DNA of 64,000 nt from Janthinobacterium fluminis (GTDB lineage Bacteria > Pseudomonadota > Gammaproteobacteria > Burkholderiales > Burkholderiaceae_D): NCBI RefSeq assembly GCF_028595325.1, contig NZ_JAQQXR010000002.1, forward strand, positions 372,001-436,000. Direction: 5' to 3'. The translations under genes and the position numbers were made by a program. Shown in pieces: positions 60,997-64,000 of the stretch (position 1 is its first letter; each line of letters starts with the position of its first letter). Below the pieces are notes generated by a model. That model ran no database searches, was not told the DNA's origin, and was given only the letters and a program-made list of their open reading frames with translations.

Positions 60997-61853
60997 AATC
61001 GGTGCGACTCGAATACCCGCTTGGCTTGTTGTGCCGCGTCTTCGACGTGTCGCGCAGCGGCTCTTATACGGCACTCGATCGCCCGCCATCGCAGCGCGCG
61101 CAGGACGATGAACGATTGAAGGTCGCCATCAAGGCGGCCCACGTCCAGACTCGTGAAACCTATGGGCCGCTGCGCCTGCAGCCGGAACTTATTTCCCAAG
61201 GATTCGATACCGGCCATGATCGCATCGTTCGACTGCGGCGAGAGCTTGGCCTGCGCTACAAGCAAAAGAAGAAGTTCAAGGCCACGACGAATTCGAACCA
61301 TAACTTCCCGGTGGCGCCGAACCTGTTGGAGCCGACCTTCGCACCGACGCGCCCAAACGAAGCCTGGGTCAGCAACATCACCTACGTCGCCACCGACGAA
61401 GGATGGCTCTACCTGGCGGGCATCAAGGACGTCTTCACGTGCGAGATGGTGGGCTACGCGCTCGGCGCAAGGATGACGCAGGAGTTGACGGCGCAGGCGC
61501 TGTGGCGGGCCGTTCACAGAAAACGGCCGGCGCCAGGGCTGATTCTCCACTCGGACCGCGGTAGCCAATACTGCGCCGACGACTATCGAAAACTGGTCGT
61601 GCAATTCGGCATGCGGGCATCCATGTCGCGCAAGGGGAACTGCTACGACAACGCACCGATGGAGAGCTTCTGGGGCAGTTTGAAGAACGAAATGATTCAT
61701 CATCTGAGGTATGCCACTAGAGCCAACGCGGAGGCGTCCATCAAAGAGTACATCGAAATCCTCTACAACCGCCAGCGGCGCCACTCGCGTCTCGGCTACG
61801 TATCGCCAGTGACGTTCGCTGATAATTTCAGAAAACAGGCACTGGCTGCTTGA
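60993..61853 (+). CDS. IS3 transposase OrfB with altered first catalytic residue
   Basis: 286 residues: HTH_21 region (ETYGPLRLQPELISQGFDTGHDRIVRLRRELGL) and rve integrase core. Asp188 (HSDRGSQYC) and Glu224 (APMESFWGSLKNEM) of the DDE triad are present with the right 35-residue spacing. The first Asp, normally in WVTDITYI, is Asn128 here (WVSNITYV; codon AAC at 61374-61376). The protein is otherwise full length. It probably cannot catalyse transposition. Confidence 0.9.
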   Translation: MKSVRLEYPLGLLCRVFDVSRSGSYTALDRPPSQRAQDDERLKVAIKAAHVQTRETYGPLRLQPELISQGFDTGHDRIVRLRRELGLRYKQKKKFKATTNSNHNFPVAPNLLEPTFAPTRPNEAWVSNITYVATDEGWLYLAGIKDVFTCEMVGYALGARMTQELTAQALWRAVHRKRPAPGLILHSDRGSQYCADDYRKLVVQFGMRASMSRKGNCYDNAPMESFWGSLKNEMIHHLRYATRANAEASIKEYIEILYNRQRRHSRLGYVSPVTFADNFRKQALAA

Positions 61854-61876
61854 AACGGACGTGTCCATTATTGACA

Positions 61877-62246
61877 GTGCACCTCAATACTGCATTGCTT
61901 CCTTTCTGAACAAAGATGAAGTTGGCAAAGTATCTGGGCAGGAAGAGGAGTTCGGCATGTTTTTAGGGTTGACAGGCAGCGCAAGCAGTTGTCGAAAGCA
62001 ATGGAAAGCAACTGTGGCGAAACCACTGGTTGTGCCGCGTCAAAGATTATCTATCACCTCCCGTCCAAGGTCAAATTAATTATTTTTCTACTAAGGTTGC
62101 TCGAAAATTTCGCTTCCGGCTTGCCTAAATTTCTGGTAATCAAACGAAAACAATGCATAAAAGACAAAAACATATTGACACGGATGCCACACTTACGCGA
62201 ACATTTCTGGTAACGCAATATTGCTGTTAAATTAATAAATATCCGA
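61877..62246. other. AT-rich leader region of the second RiPP locus
   Basis: 370 bases with no convincing gene. AT-rich from about 62070. TTGACA at 62175-62180 looks like a -35 box but no good -10 follows at 16-18 bases. The promoter of the precursor gene should lie here. Confidence 0.4.
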
Positions 62247-62480
62247 ATGAAACAGTCTACCTCCCAAGGTATTGAAATCAGTTCCATCACCTTCAATGAG
62301 CATGGCGAAATGGTCGTCCTGGATGCTGAACTGCTGCATCTTATTTCTGGTGGTGCAGGTCCGAAACCGCCTACGCCGGTGCCTGTTCCACCGATCGGCA
62401 GTGACAATAACGCGCTCTGCGGTATCAACGTCTATTGCCCAGGCAATCCGCAGACTCCGCCGACTCCAAAGCCACGATAA
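62247..62480 (+). CDS. Putative GG-leader RiPP precursor, proline-rich core
   Basis: 77 residues. Leader (1-36) reads EMVVLDAELLHLISGG, with the hydrophobic-acidic pattern and double Gly typical of exported peptide leaders. The core (37-77) has 13 prolines in two blocks (PKPPTPVPVPP and PQTPPTPKP) around a Cys loop NNALCGINVYCPGN (Cys58, Cys64). A radical SAM/SPASM gene and an aspartic protease gene follow, so the loop is the likely modification site. Not a known peptide family that I recognise; the start has no strong ribosome site. Confidence 0.7.
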   Translation: MKQSTSQGIEISSITFNEHGEMVVLDAELLHLISGGAGPKPPTPVPVPPIGSDNNALCGINVYCPGNPQTPPTPKPR

Positions 62481-62544
62481 CAGCAATAAACCACACCACT
62501 TGGTGTAAATGTTTCTGTTGAGCTAATTTGATTCAACAGGAGAT

Positions 62545-63724
62545 GTGCAAGTCTTGTTGCTTACTTGCCCGTGGGCAGCATTAGCTGTCGAATTTGGAAA
62601 GCCAACGTCTCATATTAATGACCGCGTTCATCTGATGGACGTTACGAAAATAGAAAACCTGGAAAGATTATTGATGCAGCAAGATCAACTCGTAAATCTG
62701 ATTAGTCCGACGCACCTGCAACTGATTGTCCTGCCCACGGAAGATTGCAATTTTCGCTGCACATACTGCTATGAGGATTTCGAGATCGGCCGCATGGAAA
62801 AAAAATACCGTTCAGGCGATAAAATTGCTGATCGGCAAACGTCTTCCGAACCTGCGCACTCTCTCGTTAAGCTGGTTTGGCGGAGCGCCACTTATTGCCA
62901 AAGATATAGTGAAGGATTTGACGCAATACGCGCAAGAGTCGGCTTCTTCAGCAAAAATCACTTTTAGTTCGGATATGACGACAAATGCCTATACTATGAA
63001 TAGGGAAACTTTTTCAGATTTGCTGGAATTAGGTATAACTAGTTACCAAATCTCGCTCGATGGAAACGCGGAAGAGCACGATAAAACGCGAAAATTGGTA
63101 TCACAAAAAGGTACGTTCGAAAAAATATGGCAAAATCTGCTTGCGATGCGCGCTCTATCAACACCGTTCAATATTGTATTGCGCGTTCATCTTCATGCAG
63201 ACAACGTTGAGAGCGTAAAGGAATTGTTGTCAAGAATTTCTCAGGATTTCGCTGAGGATCCGCGGTTCTCGATCTTCCTGAAAGCGGTGGGAAATTGGGG
63301 AGGCGAGAAGGTTGGTGCGATGAACCTCATTAAATCGCCGACTGACACTATCTCCGATCTGAACCAGATCCTTCGCCAGTCCGGTTGGTTTGAGCGAAGG
63401 GAAACGCGGCAGTCGAATGCCGCCACCAAAAACCAAGTCCCACAGGTTCGGGCATGTTATGCTGCGCTTCCGAATTCCTTTGTGATCCGTGCTGACGGCT
63501 CGTTGGCGAAATGTACCGTGGCCTTTAACGATCCTCGAAACCGGATCGGCCAGCTCAACGATGACGGCACCCTGTCGATCGAAAAGGAGTCCATGCACAG
63601 CTTTATGCGTGGTTTGAAGAGTATGCAGCCTTCGGATCTGGCGTGCCCAATCAAAGAAATGCCACAGCGAACACAAGTGATTTCTTTCCACAAGTCTGTA
63701 GAAATCGGCGGTACTGCTCAATGA
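62545..63724 (+). pseudogene. Radical SAM/SPASM peptide maturase, frameshifted in an A8 tract
   Basis: Frame 1 (GTG 62545 or ATG 62635) has NLISPTHLQLIVLPTEDCNFRCTYCYEDFEIGRMEK, with the CxxxCxxC cluster (codons from 62746, 62758, 62767). At A8 (62798-62805) the frame is lost. With seven A it would read GRMEKNTVQAIKLLIGKRLPNLRTLSLSWFGGAPL and run to the stop at 63724 with YQISLDG, a RACYAAL...LAKCTV half-SPASM Cys set and LACPIKEM. The GGE motif is GGA here. So: one-base expansion, phase variation or sequence error. The protease ATG overlaps the stop. Confidence 0.85.
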
Positions 63725-64000
63725 ATGTTATCGCCTGGCCGCCCAGTTACAGCCTGTCGATTCGATCAGTAATTCTCGGGCTTGCGACTATCATGTGTTG
63801 CAATATGAACACTGCAACTTGCGCGGATTGGCGGTCCTTCACATGGAGTGAAATCCAACGTGGCGACAAGATAGTAAAGCACGGCGCGATATTGTTGCCA
63901 GTTCGGCTAGACGGGTCAAAATGCGAGATGCAGCTAGACACCGGTGCCGGGCTCAGCTCGCTCTATCGTGATGCGCTACCCCGTCGATATAGGAGTGCCT
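63721..64000 (+). CDS. Retropepsin-like aspartic protease, N-terminal part
   Basis: Starts ATG 63721, overlapping the radical SAM stop by 4 bases, and runs beyond the window. Hydrophobic N-terminal segment (IRSVILGLATIMCCNMNTATCA) suggests export or membrane anchoring; then WRSFTWSEIQRGDKIVKHGAILLPVRLDG and CEMQLDTGAGLSSLYRDAL. The hydrophobic-x-DTGA motif is the single active-site Asp of clan AA retropepsin-like proteases. It probably trims the modified precursor or acts on it during export. Confidence 0.75.
   Translation, partial: MNVIAWPPSYSLSIRSVILGLATIMCCNMNTATCADWRSFTWSEIQRGDKIVKHGAILLPVRLDGSKCEMQLDTGAGLSSLYRDALPRRYRSA

Larger units (their letters stand above)
60637..61876 (+). mobile_element. 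IS3-family insertion sequence, 1240 bp
   Basis: Imperfect terminal repeats: left TGACATTTTCGGACACTTCC, right (complement) TGTCAATAATGGACACGTCC, sharing GGACAC and TCC. Contains overlapping orfA and orfB. No target duplication is seen (flanks TAGCC and GTGCA), and the interrupted integrase does not resume after it, so an adjacent deletion followed insertion. Confidence 0.85.

Noticed and set aside
60637-61868. Upstream part of the minus-strand 514-codon frame joined to the integrase remnant
   Set aside because: Antisense to the IS3 orfA/orfB; only 60324-60636 encodes integrase.
61877-62000. Continuation of the integrase gene beyond the IS3 copy
   Set aside because: Minus-strand translation shows no recombinase motifs such as the GLRxSEL region, and no target duplication; a deletion is more likely.

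Overview
The window looks like a chromosome segment of a high-GC betaproteobacterium of the Oxalobacteraceae type (Massilia/Duganella/Janthinobacterium-like). This is inferred from gene content: ExeA/GspB secretion genes, two PEP-CTERM proteins, a GlcNAc operon without PTS genes visible here, NarXL-like genes beside a Crp/Fnr gene, and GGGGTCAGACCCC-type intergenic palindromes. No rRNA or species marker is present.

Core part (1-51 kb, very GC-rich). 1-4 kb: minus-strand N-acetylglucosamine operon (sugar kinase, GntR regulator, NagA, SIS-type deaminase, start of an ABC binding protein). 4-11 kb: small hypothetical and PEP-CTERM genes, gspA-gspB, a phospholipase-C-like phosphoesterase, mobB. 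11.5-14.1 kb: a bufferin-type copper RiPP operon in which the DUF692 maturase is fused to its DUF2063 partner, followed by DoxX. 14-31 kb: fumC, FimV-like protein, fliT, HDOD, M13 and S9 peptidases, MATE pump, beta/gamma-crystallin protein, cbpA-cbpM, LysR and DJ-1 genes. 31-34 kb: cytoplasmic GAF histidine kinase, NarL-like regulator, Crp/Fnr regulator. 34-40 kb: GntR regulator divergent from an SsuABC/TauABC-like transporter and a PHP-like (DUF3604-like) protein. 40-50 kb: TonB receptor, MFS pump with HxlR regulator, tandem glycine riboswitch over dadA, PAS-GGDEF-EAL protein, RIO kinase, tRNA-Gln.

Accessory part (51-64 kb, lower GC, broken genes and mobile DNA). It holds an antitoxin with a dead toxin, a two-gene class III lanthipeptide locus (precursor 52124-52318 with two Ser-x2-Ser-x2-Cys motifs; LanKC synthetase 52403-55096) behind a near-consensus promoter, a frameshifted IS481 transposase, a MerR/DJ-1 operon divergent from an Old-Yellow-Enzyme gene with two matching 19-bp-spacer promoters, and then what looks like the left end of an integrative element. 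That end starts at a displaced tmRNA/tRNA 3' end near 59282-59304 and carries an orphan gene, an integrase cut off by an IS3 element, and a second RiPP locus: GG-leader precursor, radical SAM/SPASM maturase frameshifted in an A8 tract, and a DTG aspartic protease running off the window end.

The most novel content is the pair of RiPP loci (52.0-55.1 kb and 62.2-64.0 kb) and the fused bufferin maturase (11.9-13.5 kb).
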